From positions 1 to 35,543 of the forward strand of contig OMWF01000126.1 of the NCBI GenBank assembly GCA_900314665.1: a stretch of DNA of 35,543 nucleotides. Reading direction: 5' to 3'. This stretch comes from an uncultured Actinomycetes bacterium. Lineage in GTDB: Bacteria > Actinomycetota > Coriobacteriia > Coriobacteriales > RUG033. This document shows positions 16,964 to 24,040 of the stretch, in pieces. The notes below the pieces were generated by a model, which worked only from the letters and a program-made list of their open reading frames with translations, did no database searches and had not been told where the DNA came from. Each line of letters opens with the position of its first letter. Position 1 is the first letter of the stretch. Made by a program: the position numbers and the translations under genes.

Positions 16964-17011
16964 GATGACTTCCTTCCTCGGTCGATGATTGGCACGCAAG
17001 CGCCTTCCGGC

Positions 17012-17368
17012 TCACTCGCAGACATGCGAGAGCCCCTGCGCGAGTATCGAGTGCACATGGTCGTCGGAGAGCGAGTAGACGATCTGCCTGCCCTCGCGCC
17101 GCCCCTTGACCAGATGCGCCTGCTTCAAGCTGCGCAGCTGATGGGACACTCCGCTTTGCGAGACGCCCACCGCCTCGGAGAGGTCCGCGACGCACAGATC
17201 GCCTTCCATGAGGGCGTAGAGAAGCTTGATGCGCGTGGTGTCGGCAAAGACCTTGAACAGGTCAGCCAGGTCGTAGAGCAGCTCCTCGTCGGGCATCTCG
17301 CAGGCGATGACCTTGCCCTCGCCGTGCCGATGCTGAAACACCTCGCCGGATGGGTTGTCTCGGGCCAT
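17012..17368 (-). CDS. ArsR/SmtB-family metal-responsive repressor
   Basis: A 118-aa winged-helix repressor. The DNA-recognition helix is VSQSGVSHQLRSL (69-81). The C-terminal helix carries D102-x-H104-x10-H115-x2-E118, exactly the alpha5 zinc-site spacing of SmtB/CzrA. Cys59 in GDLCVADL matches one of the CadC/ArsR alpha3 cysteines, and His13/His15 and Cys23 lie in the N-terminal arm, so a second site is possible. ATG 17368 has GGGAGG upstream; a longer reading to 17569 would run through the operator and is rejected. It is first in the operon with the HMA protein and the P1B-ATPase, and should release the operator when zinc or cadmium binds. Confidence 0.93.
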   Translation of the reverse strand: MARDNPSGEVFQHRHGEGKVIACEMPDEELLYDLADLFKVFADTTRIKLLYALMEGDLCVADLSEAVGVSQSGVSHQLRSLKQAHLVKGRREGRQIVYSLSDDHVHSILAQGLSHVCE

Positions 17369-17424
17369 GTCGACCTCCCGTCTGTTGCCGCGGGCCGCAG
17401 CGCACGTGCCCCGGCGTACCATGT

Positions 17425-17450
17425 AACATATGAGCATCTGTTCATATGTT
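17425..17450 (-). promoter_or_regulatory. SmtB/ArsR-type 12-2-12 operator over the metal-operon promoter
   Basis: Two 12-bp arms, 17425-17436 and 17439-17450, are inverted repeats with 11 of 12 positions paired around a 2-bp centre. The arms contain AACATATGA and TTCATATGTT, close to the known SmtB/CzrA consensus. On the minus strand a -10-like TATGTT (17425-17430) lies inside the operator. The site is 57 nt upstream of the repressor start, so it should give autoregulation of the whole operon. Confidence 0.85.
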
Positions 17451-17568
17451 GCACTCAATGTACGTCGCCTCCCTCTCGATGTCAATCCCCTCCCGAGAAG
17501 CGCCAAGGCCCCGCCCTGCCGCCCGTCCGGAAGTCGGCGAGGGTCGCTTGGCACCGGGGTCATGTTCA

Positions 17569-17721
17569 CGGCTTATACCAACCGAAGACCGTTGGTTTCG
17601 TGTTTGTCATCTCGTATCCGGCATTAGTTTGCTACGGTTCCTTCCTTGGAAATGAAGTCACCGACGCGGGGATTTAGGCAGGCGTCTCCGCCAAACATAC
17701 ACATCACTGGGGGTTTTACTC
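17569..17721 (+). promoter_or_regulatory. Leader/promoter region of the envelope (dlt-like) operon
   Basis: The 353-bp gap between the metal repressor and the lipoprotein gene has no other gene. Its right part must carry the plus-strand promoter. TTGTCA (17604-17609) and TAGTTT (17625-17630) are candidates, but the 15-bp spacing is short. ACCAAC and GTTGGT form a 6-bp inverted repeat around 17578-17597 just upstream, a possible operator. Evidence is weak. Confidence 0.3.
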
Positions 17722-17901
17722 ATGCGTTCTCGCTTCTTCCTTGCATTGGCACTCTCCGCTGTCATGGCTTTTGGAGCCTTTGGCCTTGCCGCCTGCGGCT
17801 CGAAGAGCTCAAACAACAGCGGGTCTGCCACCTCGGCAACCTCCGCCCAGTCAACCTCACAGGACAACTGCTACGGCAACGACCTCCCTGCCACCAAGTA
17901 G
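17722..17901 (+). CDS. Small lipoprotein leading the dlt-like operon
   Basis: A 59-aa protein. Residues 1-24 form a signal peptide and LAAC (22-25) is a lipobox, so Cys25 is the anchor. The mature part is only 35 residues: a Ser/Thr/Asn/Gly-rich stretch and then QDNCYGNDLPATK at the C-terminus. TGGGGG precedes the ATG. It ends 33 nt before DltB. No family is recognised. A lipoprotein start to a teichoic-acid acylation operon is unusual, and the short mature chain suggests a membrane-anchored partner or tag rather than an enzyme. Confidence 0.75.
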   Translation: MRSRFFLALALSAVMAFGAFGLAACGSKSSNNSGSATSATSAQSTSQDNCYGNDLPATK

Positions 17902-17934
17902 CTGCTGACGCCCTCTCAGCGCGGCGTCCCCTAG

Positions 17935-19116
17935 ATGGACTTCTACACCGAACCAGCGTTTTTCATGCTGCTCCTCCCCATCGTGGGCATCGCGGTGGTG
18001 CTGGGTCTCGCCCAAAAGCCGCTTGCCCGCTACGGGTTTGCAGTCTCGGTCGCCATGCTGGTCCTGCTCTTCTCGCGCTCCCTGGCCAGCCTCGCGTTTC
18101 TGGGCTGCTACCTGCTGCTCTCATGCCTACTCATGCGCTGGGTGCGGCATCTCTTTGCCAGCAAGGCCCCTCATGCGGTGGGCTGGTACCGAGTGGCCCT
18201 GGCGCTCCAAATCGCCCCCCTGGCCGTCTACAAGGTGGGCGTCGTCTTCGACCCGAGCTTCCTCGGCTTCCTCGGCATCTCGTACATCACCTTCAAGGCG
18301 GTGCAGGTGCTAATCGAGACCCGCGATGGCCTTATCGAGCACCTCTCGGTCTTTGAGTACCTCTACTTCCTCATCTTCTTTCCCACCTTCACCTCGGGGC
18401 CCATCATGCGCAGCCGCAAGTTTGCGGCCGACATCGACAAGCCCCTCTCCCGCGACGCCTATCTCGAGCGCCTCTATCGGGGCGCGGGCTTCTTCATCTT
18501 GGGCGCGGTGTACAAGTTCGTCTTCTCCGCCATGACCGCCTGGCTGATGTGGTTCGCGCCGAGCGTCATCGGCACCTCCACCGCGGGCTCCTTCGTCCTG
18601 ACCCAGGTGGTGTACGCCCTGTGCTACGGGCTCAACCTCTTCTTTGACTTTGCCGGCTACTCGCACATGGCGGTGGGCGTTGGCATGGCCCTCGGGATCG
18701 AGGTGCCCCGCAACTTCCGGGCGCCGTTCCTGGCCGTTTCCATCAAGGACTTTTGGAACCGCTGGCACATCACCCTCTCATGGTGGCTGCGCGACTTCGT
18801 CTTCATGCGCTTCTCGGCCGCCGCCTTTGAGCACAGGTGGTTCAAGTCGCCGGTTGCGGTGGCGTGCGTCGGCTTCATCCTCAACATGACCCTGATGGGC
18901 GCTTGGCACGGCCTGACCATCCCCTACCTCGTCTACGGCCTGTTCCACGGCGTGCTGCTGGCGCTCTGCGAGCTCATGGAGCGCAAGTGGGGCTTTTACA
19001 AGCGCAACCACAAGAAGCGCTGGTTTAAGGTTTGCTCATGGGCCGTTACCATGGTGGCCGTGTTCTTCTCGTTGGCGCTGTTCAGCGGCCAGGTCTTCAA
19101 CCCGGTCCTCGTGTAG
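17935..19116 (+). CDS. dltB: DltB-like MBOAT acyltransferase
   Basis: A 393-aa multi-pass O-acyltransferase. In the dlt pathway it takes D-alanine from DltC on the inner face and passes it across the membrane. The diagnostic pattern is present: FFPTFTSGPIMR (148-159), LFFDFAGYSHMAVG (235-248), KDFWNRWHITLS (271-282) with His278, and the catalytic His325 in MGAWHG (321-326) inside the membrane tunnel. Length fits the family (about 380-410). The ribosome site before the ATG is weak, so translation may be coupled to the lipoprotein gene 33 nt upstream. Confidence 0.93.
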   Translation: MDFYTEPAFFMLLLPIVGIAVVLGLAQKPLARYGFAVSVAMLVLLFSRSLASLAFLGCYLLLSCLLMRWVRHLFASKAPHAVGWYRVALALQIAPLAVYKVGVVFDPSFLGFLGISYITFKAVQVLIETRDGLIEHLSVFEYLYFLIFFPTFTSGPIMRSRKFAADIDKPLSRDAYLERLYRGAGFFILGAVYKFVFSAMTAWLMWFAPSVIGTSTAGSFVLTQVVYALCYGLNLFFDFAGYSHMAVGVGMALGIEVPRNFRAPFLAVSIKDFWNRWHITLSWWLRDFVFMRFSAAAFEHRWFKSPVAVACVGFILNMTLMGAWHGLTIPYLVYGLFHGVLLALCELMERKWGFYKRNHKKRWFKVCSWAVTMVAVFFSLALFSGQVFNPVLV

Positions 19117-19137
19117 TCTCTGAAGGGAGCTTTTGTC

Positions 19138-19389
19138 ATGGCAGATCAGCAGGTGCGCGATCAGATCATCGACCTCGTTGCCGAAATCAGCGGTGAGGAC
19201 GAGGTCAAAGAGCCCGAGAACCAGGACGTCGACCTCTTTGAGGCCGAGGTCTTCGACTCCTTTGCAGCCATCCAGTTCCTGGTCGAGGTCAAGGACCGCT
19301 TTGGCGTCTCCATCGCCCCCACGGAGCTTGAGCGCGAGGAGATGAACACGGTCAACAAGATCGTGGCCCGTATCACCGAGCGCATGTGA
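19138..19389 (+). CDS. dltC: DltC-like carrier protein
   Basis: An 83-aa acidic four-helix carrier. Ser41 in VFDSFAAIQFL is the site for 4'-phosphopantetheine and aligns with the DSL motif of DltC. FGVSIAPTEL and a short helix IVARITERM complete the fold. It should carry the activated acyl group (D-alanine in known systems) to DltB. AAGGGAG precedes the ATG, and it lies 21 nt after dltB. The adenylating partner DltA is not encoded in this window. Confidence 0.92.
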   Translation: MADQQVRDQIIDLVAEISGEDEVKEPENQDVDLFEAEVFDSFAAIQFLVEVKDRFGVSIAPTELEREEMNTVNKIVARITERM

Positions 19390-19417
19390 TGGCGGCACCG
19401 TCTCCCCGACGCACCCG

Positions 19418-20581
19418 ATGAGCCCCCACACCGTACACACCCGCCTCGTTGCCCTCCTCGTCGGCGTCGTCATCGCCGCGGCGGCGGCCTGCTGCACCTT
19501 CCTGCTGCTGCCCGCCCAGAGCGAGCAGGCGACAGGGGTCGAGTACGGGTACGTCTACTCCGGCGCCAAATCGTCGAGCGCGAGCTTCATCGAGGCCAAT
19601 ATGGACCAGAGCTCGATCCTGGTCCAAGGCTCCTCCGAGTTCTCCACCCCCTCCAGCCTCGTGCCCCAGGTGCCCTCGCAGGTCTTTGGCGCCACCAACT
19701 ACGGGCTGCGGATGATGTGCGTAGGCGAGGCCTACGACCAGAGCCTCTGGCACGCGATGGCGCTGGGCGCGCTCGCCAACGGCAACCGCCTTCCCGGCGG
19801 CAAGGTGGTGCTCATCGTGGCACCCGGCTGGTTTGTGGATGGCGGACAGGATCCCAACACCTTCAAGACCCGCTTCTCGTACTCGATGTGGCAGGGCTTC
19901 TGCGACAACCCCGACGTCCCCGACCAGACCAAGAGCTACGTGGCTTCTCGCCTGCGGCAGATGGGCATTGACGAGACCACCATCAACTCGGGTGCGGGAA
20001 ACCTCCCCCAAGACCGTCTGGACTCGCTTGCCTTGGGCGCGCTTGACGACCTCAAGCTGCGCCAGCAGCTCGGCAAGGTCCGGCAGGAGGGCTCGCCGCT
20101 CGCCTCCGGCGAGTTGCAGACTCCCGATTGGGAGTCCTTGCGCGCCCAGGCTCTGGCCGACGCCCAAGCCAGAAGCACCAACAACGACTGGGGCATCGAG
20201 AATGGCTTCTACGCCGACCGCCTGGCACCAGTGCTCGACGGCTCCCGGGGCATCAGGGCAGGCGAGACGTATTCCGCCACCCCCGAGTACGATGACCTGC
20301 GCGCCTACCTTCAGGTGGCCAAGGCAAACGGCCTGGACGTGCTTGTGATCGTCTCGCCGGTATGCGGCCCCTACTACGACCACATCGGCATCGACGCCTC
20401 CGCCCGCGCTACCTGCTACGAGCGCATCCGACAAGTGGCGGCTGACGAGGACGCGCAGGTGGCCGACTTCTCCGACCGCGAGTACGAGCGGTACTTCCTC
20501 TACGACATCGTCCACTTTGGCTGGACCGGCTGGATCGACGTCGAACAGAGCATCTACCAGTTTGCGCAGGGAGGCGAGTGA
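19418..20581 (+). CDS. dltD: DltD-like extracellular acyl-transfer hydrolase
   Basis: A 387-aa protein anchored by one N-terminal transmembrane helix (about 9-32) with an outside SGNH/thioesterase-like domain. The catalytic block is QGSSEF (70-75), whose Ser72 or Ser73 is the nucleophile, and the C-terminal D363-x-x-H366 in YDIVHFGWTGW supplies the Asp and His. In known systems DltD transfers D-alanine onto teichoic acid. Length is near the family norm (about 400). It starts 28 nt after dltC with no clear ribosome site and overlaps nothing; dltX follows 2 nt after its stop. Confidence 0.93.
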   Translation: MSPHTVHTRLVALLVGVVIAAAAACCTFLLLPAQSEQATGVEYGYVYSGAKSSSASFIEANMDQSSILVQGSSEFSTPSSLVPQVPSQVFGATNYGLRMMCVGEAYDQSLWHAMALGALANGNRLPGGKVVLIVAPGWFVDGGQDPNTFKTRFSYSMWQGFCDNPDVPDQTKSYVASRLRQMGIDETTINSGAGNLPQDRLDSLALGALDDLKLRQQLGKVRQEGSPLASGELQTPDWESLRAQALADAQARSTNNDWGIENGFYADRLAPVLDGSRGIRAGETYSATPEYDDLRAYLQVAKANGLDVLVIVSPVCGPYYDHIGIDASARATCYERIRQVAADEDAQVADFSDREYERYFLYDIVHFGWTGWIDVEQSIYQFAQGGE

Positions 20582-20583
20582 GC

Positions 20584-20766
20584 ATGGCGCTCGGTGCCAA
20601 GAAGAAGACGGCCAGCGCACGGCTCAGGCGCTGGCTCGACGCGCACAACAAGACGGCGTGCCTCTTGATAGGGACGCTTACCGCCGCTGCCCTCATAGGG
20701 CTCTTTCTCTTTGTTTGCTTCTCCGGATTTGGGGCTTCTGCGGATTTCATCTACAGCCAGTTCTAA
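20584..20766 (+). CDS. dltX: DltX-like small membrane protein with C-terminal FIYSQF
   Basis: A 60-aa single-span protein: a basic N-terminus (KKK, RLRR), one transmembrane helix (about 26-49) and the C-terminus ADFIYSQF. The last six residues match the F-x-Y-x-x-F ending of DltX (usually FIYNEF). In recent models the Tyr of that motif receives the acyl group from DltB and donates it through DltD; here it would be Tyr57. ATG 20584 has GGGAGG about 9 nt upstream; a GTG six bases earlier is too close. In Firmicutes dltX usually comes first in the operon, before dltA. Here it comes last, right after dltD. Confidence 0.85.
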   Translation: MALGAKKKTASARLRRWLDAHNKTACLLIGTLTAAALIGLFLFVCFSGFGASADFIYSQF

Positions 20767-20837
20767 CTGCCGGCTCAATTGGCTTACTGTAACAGCCGGG
20801 GATATGCAACTCGAGGAGTTCAAGGGGACGCGGCATC

Positions 20838-21965
20838 GTGGTTCAGCAGCAGGGCGACAAAAGCAGGGAGCATGACGACGCCGGCCACCGGCGCCGTTCT
20901 TCTCGCGAGGACGAGCTTCGTCAGACGCGCCCGCCGCGTTCGGGGGATGTCCGTTCTCCTCGCAGGCCCCGTCCGTCTGCGCTGGAGCGCGACACGCGCA
21001 CCGGAGAGCAGCACCACGAACCCGTCAGCCGGCAGGACCGCTCACGGACGCCGGGACGCGCCTCTCGCCCCATCGAGCGCTACGCAAACGAGCGCCCCCA
21101 AAACAAGCAGGCCGCATCCCGCCCACGCAGCACGCAGGACGGGCGGCCCCGTCGGCGAGCGCAGCAGGTCGAGTCTGTTCTCGTGCGCATCGTAGCCGGC
21201 GTGATCGTCGGGCTGCGCGCCTTCGTCTCCTTCTTCAAGGGCCTGGGGTCGGTCGTCATCAAGGGCCGCCGGGTACCCGTCTGGTCCCTCATCGTAGGCG
21301 CGATTGCGGTGGTCGTCGCCGTCGCGCTCATCTCATCGGCTGCCTCCTCGGCCCATGCGCAACGCGTGCTGGCCGAGCAGCAGGCCGCCTCCGAGGCCGC
21401 CGCCAGCACTGAGGCCCAAGCCGCCTCCGAGGCCGCCGCCAGTGCGGCCGCAGCCTACCAGGGCGTGGAGGACCCCTGGGTGAGCAGCGGCTACTTCACT
21501 ACCGGCGACGCCGAGCTTGACCAGATGGTCAAGGACCTCTGCGACGCCAACAGCAGCGCCGACAAGGACTTCTCCGACAACGCCTACAACACCTACCTGC
21601 AGATAACCTGGATGGACTACGTCGAGCGCGACAGCAACCAGAATCCCGAGGGGGCCGACTGGGCCGTCACCTATGCCAAGCAGCTGGTGACCGAGAACAG
21701 CGGCAACTGCTACAACTTCACGGCCATGACCCAGTGGATTCTCCGCTACTTTGGCTACACGGACGCCTTTGCCCAGCCCTGCATCGTCCATCTGCAGAGC
21801 GGCAACTGGGGCGACCACGGCCTGGTCTTTGTCACCAACGTCAAGACCGGCGAACGCTGCTTCTGCGACGACGCGCTGAGCTCTAAGGGATGGATGCTCG
21901 CCATCGACACTTACGAGTACACCATCAAGGACGTGGGTCAGGGCAACCTCACCACCGAACCGTAA
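20838..21965 (+). CDS. Membrane-anchored transglutaminase-like protein
   Basis: A 375-aa protein. Residues 1-110 are a disordered Arg/Gln-rich cytoplasmic tail. One transmembrane helix lies at about 148-170. An Ala/Glu/Ser repeat (about 176-206) forms a stalk. Residues 210-375 are an outside domain with a transglutaminase-like triad: C291 in NSGNCYNF, H327 in WGDHGLV and D344/D345 in CDDA. The start is GTG at 20838 with GGGG upstream. It follows the dlt-like genes on the same strand after 71 bp and precedes murB, so it probably acts on the cell wall as a peptidase or crosslinker. Substrate is unknown. Confidence 0.75.
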   Translation: MVQQQGDKSREHDDAGHRRRSSREDELRQTRPPRSGDVRSPRRPRPSALERDTRTGEQHHEPVSRQDRSRTPGRASRPIERYANERPQNKQAASRPRSTQDGRPRRRAQQVESVLVRIVAGVIVGLRAFVSFFKGLGSVVIKGRRVPVWSLIVGAIAVVVAVALISSAASSAHAQRVLAEQQAASEAAASTEAQAASEAAASAAAAYQGVEDPWVSSGYFTTGDAELDQMVKDLCDANSSADKDFSDNAYNTYLQITWMDYVERDSNQNPEGADWAVTYAKQLVTENSGNCYNFTAMTQWILRYFGYTDAFAQPCIVHLQSGNWGDHGLVFVTNVKTGERCFCDDALSSKGWMLAIDTYEYTIKDVGQGNLTTEP

Positions 21966-22054
21966 CCAACCATTGCCGACGAGGACGGGAGCCGCCCCAG
22001 CGAACGACACGGACGCCCTTTCCTCGCCTGCCGATAAGACCAGGAGGCCGCTCC

Positions 22055-22984
22055 ATGGACGTCAATGTCCTGCACGCCAGACTCGCCGCCCTCTTCTCGT
22101 CTGAGGAACTGAAGCTCGACGAACCGCTCTCGGCGCACACCACCTTCCGCGTAGGGGGGCCGGCCGACTTCTTCGTGGAGCCCCACAGCACGGAGCAGAT
22201 CCAGGCAGCCGTCAACGCCGCCCGGGAGGCCGGCGCCCCCTGGCACGTCATCGGTCAGGGCAGCAATCTCCTGGTGGCTGACGAGGGACTGCGCGGCCTG
22301 GTCATCTGCCTGAGAGAGCGGTTCTCCGCGATCACGGTCGAGGGCTGCACCCTCACCGCCCAGGCCGGCGCCACCAACAAGGAGGTCGCCCGGGCCGCCT
22401 GCGAGGCGGGGTTGACCGGGTACGAGTTTGCGAGCGGCATCCCCGGCAGCATCGGGGGAGCGGCCTACATGAATGCGGGCGCCTACGACGGCGAGTTCAA
22501 AGACGTGGCCTCGACGCTCACCTGCCTTGACCAGGGCGGCCAGGTGATCGCCGTGAACGCGGCGGACGCCGGCTTTGGATACCGGACGAGCGCCATGCAG
22601 GACCGCGGATGGCTCGTGCTGGCAGCCACGCTGCAGCTCAGCCCCGCTGAGCCGAACCGCATCGCCGAGCGCATCGCCGACCTCACCGCCCGCCGCAGCG
22701 CCAAGCAGCCTCTTGATCTGGGCAGCGCCGGATCCACCTTCAAGCGTCCTGCCGGCCACTACGCGGCCCAGCTCATCGACGAGGCCGGCCTGCGCGGCTA
22801 CCGCGTGGGCGACGCCATGGTCTCCACCAAGCACACCGGCTTCGTGGTCAACGTCGGCCATGCCACCGCCTCGCAGGTCCTCCAGGTCATCCGCGACGTG
22901 ACGGACCAGGTGCAGGCAGCCAGCGGCGTCCGCCTCGAACCAGAGGTCCGGATGTGGGGGTTTGCCGGCATCGACGAGCGCTAA
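22055..22984 (+). CDS. murB: UDP-N-acetylenolpyruvoylglucosamine reductase (MurB)
   Basis: FAD enzyme that reduces the enolpyruvyl group to give UDP-MurNAc in peptidoglycan precursor synthesis. The 309-aa protein shows the FAD fold elements TTFRVGGPADFF, VIGQGSNLLV, and SGIPGSIGGAAYMNAGAYDGE (its core kept short here), the FGYRTS region, GSAGSTFKRP with the proton-donor Ser, and the C-terminal LEPEVRMWG with the catalytic Glu. The absence of a long Tyr loop places it with type II enzymes. ATG 22055 has AGGAGG 7 nt upstream; an in-frame earlier start (21890) overlaps the preceding gene and is rejected. Confidence 0.96.
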   Translation: MDVNVLHARLAALFSSEELKLDEPLSAHTTFRVGGPADFFVEPHSTEQIQAAVNAAREAGAPWHVIGQGSNLLVADEGLRGLVICLRERFSAITVEGCTLTAQAGATNKEVARAACEAGLTGYEFASGIPGSIGGAAYMNAGAYDGEFKDVASTLTCLDQGGQVIAVNAADAGFGYRTSAMQDRGWLVLAATLQLSPAEPNRIAERIADLTARRSAKQPLDLGSAGSTFKRPAGHYAAQLIDEAGLRGYRVGDAMVSTKHTGFVVNVGHATASQVLQVIRDVTDQVQAASGVRLEPEVRMWGFAGIDER

Positions 22985-23125
22985 CGTCCAACTGCACGCC
23001 CGGCGCTCAACCACGCGCCTCAAAACCCTCTGGCACCATCGCCGTACTGCTCGCCCCATAGGCAAGCGGTATGGCTATCATTTTTATTGCATATGACACG
23101 CACGTCCGGAAAAGGGGCCGTTCCG

Positions 23126-23965
23126 ATGTCCAAGAACACCGTTCTCAGCATGCAGAAGCAGAAGCGCGCGGGCGAGAAGATCACGATGGTGACCTCCTAC
23201 GATTACTCCATGGCGCGCCTGGTCGAGGAGGCCGGCATCAACGCCATCCTGGTGGGCGACTCGCTGGGAATGACCATGCTCGGCTACGCCGACACCTTGC
23301 CGGTGACCATGGAGGACATGATTCACCACACCGCCGCCGTGAGTCGGGCGCTCACCAACACGTTTCTGGTCTCCGACATGCCCTTTCTCTCCTACCAGAC
23401 CTCTGAGCGCGACGCCCTAGCCAACGCCGGCAGGCTGGTCAAGGAGGGACATGCGCAGGCGGTCAAGCTCGAGGGCGGCGCCACGGTCGCCTCGCAGATC
23501 AAGGCCATCGTCGACGCGGGCATTCCGGTTCAGGGCCACATCGGCATGACCCCGCAGTCGGTCAACGCCTTTGGGGGCTTCAAGGTGCAGGGCAAAGACG
23601 CCGACGCCGCCAAGCGTATCGTTGAGGACGCATACCAGGTGCAGGAGGCGGGCGCCTTCTCGGTGGTGCTCGAATGCGTCCCGGCGCCCCTGGCGTCCTT
23701 CATCACCGAGCGGCTCGACATCATCACCATCGGCATCGGCGCCGGAAGCGGCTGCGACGGCCAGGTGCTCGTCTACCAGGACCTGCTCGGCATCACCCGG
23801 GGACACGCCCCCAAGATGGTCAAGCAGTTTGGCCAGCTGGGCGACGCCATCGTCGGATGCTACAAGGCCTACGCCGAGGAGGTCAGAAGCGGCGCCTTCC
23901 CCGCTGCCGAGAACGCCTTTGCCCTGGACGAGGCCGTCATGGACGAGGTCCGCAAGAGCTTCTAA
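23126..23965 (+). CDS. panB: 3-methyl-2-oxobutanoate hydroxymethyltransferase (PanB)
   Basis: Transfers a hydroxymethyl group from methylenetetrahydrofolate to 2-ketoisovalerate to make ketopantoate, the first step of pantothenate synthesis. The 279-aa TIM-barrel protein has VTSYDYSMARLV, LVGDSLGM (Mg ligand D45), SDMPF (D84), KLEGG with E116, HIGMTPQS, LECVPAPLA with E183, and GIGAGSGCDGQVLV. All catalytic residues match the family. ATG 23126 gives standard length and has GGGG upstream; an earlier ATG (23087) adds residues without homology. No panC, panD or panE is adjacent. A short AT-rich patch at 23070-23095 may hold its promoter. Confidence 0.96.
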   Translation: MSKNTVLSMQKQKRAGEKITMVTSYDYSMARLVEEAGINAILVGDSLGMTMLGYADTLPVTMEDMIHHTAAVSRALTNTFLVSDMPFLSYQTSERDALANAGRLVKEGHAQAVKLEGGATVASQIKAIVDAGIPVQGHIGMTPQSVNAFGGFKVQGKDADAAKRIVEDAYQVQEAGAFSVVLECVPAPLASFITERLDIITIGIGAGSGCDGQVLVYQDLLGITRGHAPKMVKQFGQLGDAIVGCYKAYAEEVRSGAFPAAENAFALDEAVMDEVRKSF

Positions 23966-23998
23966 GCCCGCCGCCATCCCAACATTCAGCGCACATAC

Positions 23999-24040
23999 GC
24001 CAGGGGCGCCTCCCGAGGGAAGCGCCCCTGGCTCGTCTCT
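23999..24040 (+). terminator. Terminator between convergent panB and the ABC/FtsX gene
   Basis: GCCAGGGGCGC (23999-24009) and GCGCCCCTGGC (24022-24032) form a perfect 11-bp stem with a 12-nt loop, followed by TCGTCTCT on the plus strand. It lies 34 nt after the panB stop and 6 nt past the end of the convergent gene, so it may serve both. Confidence 0.7.
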
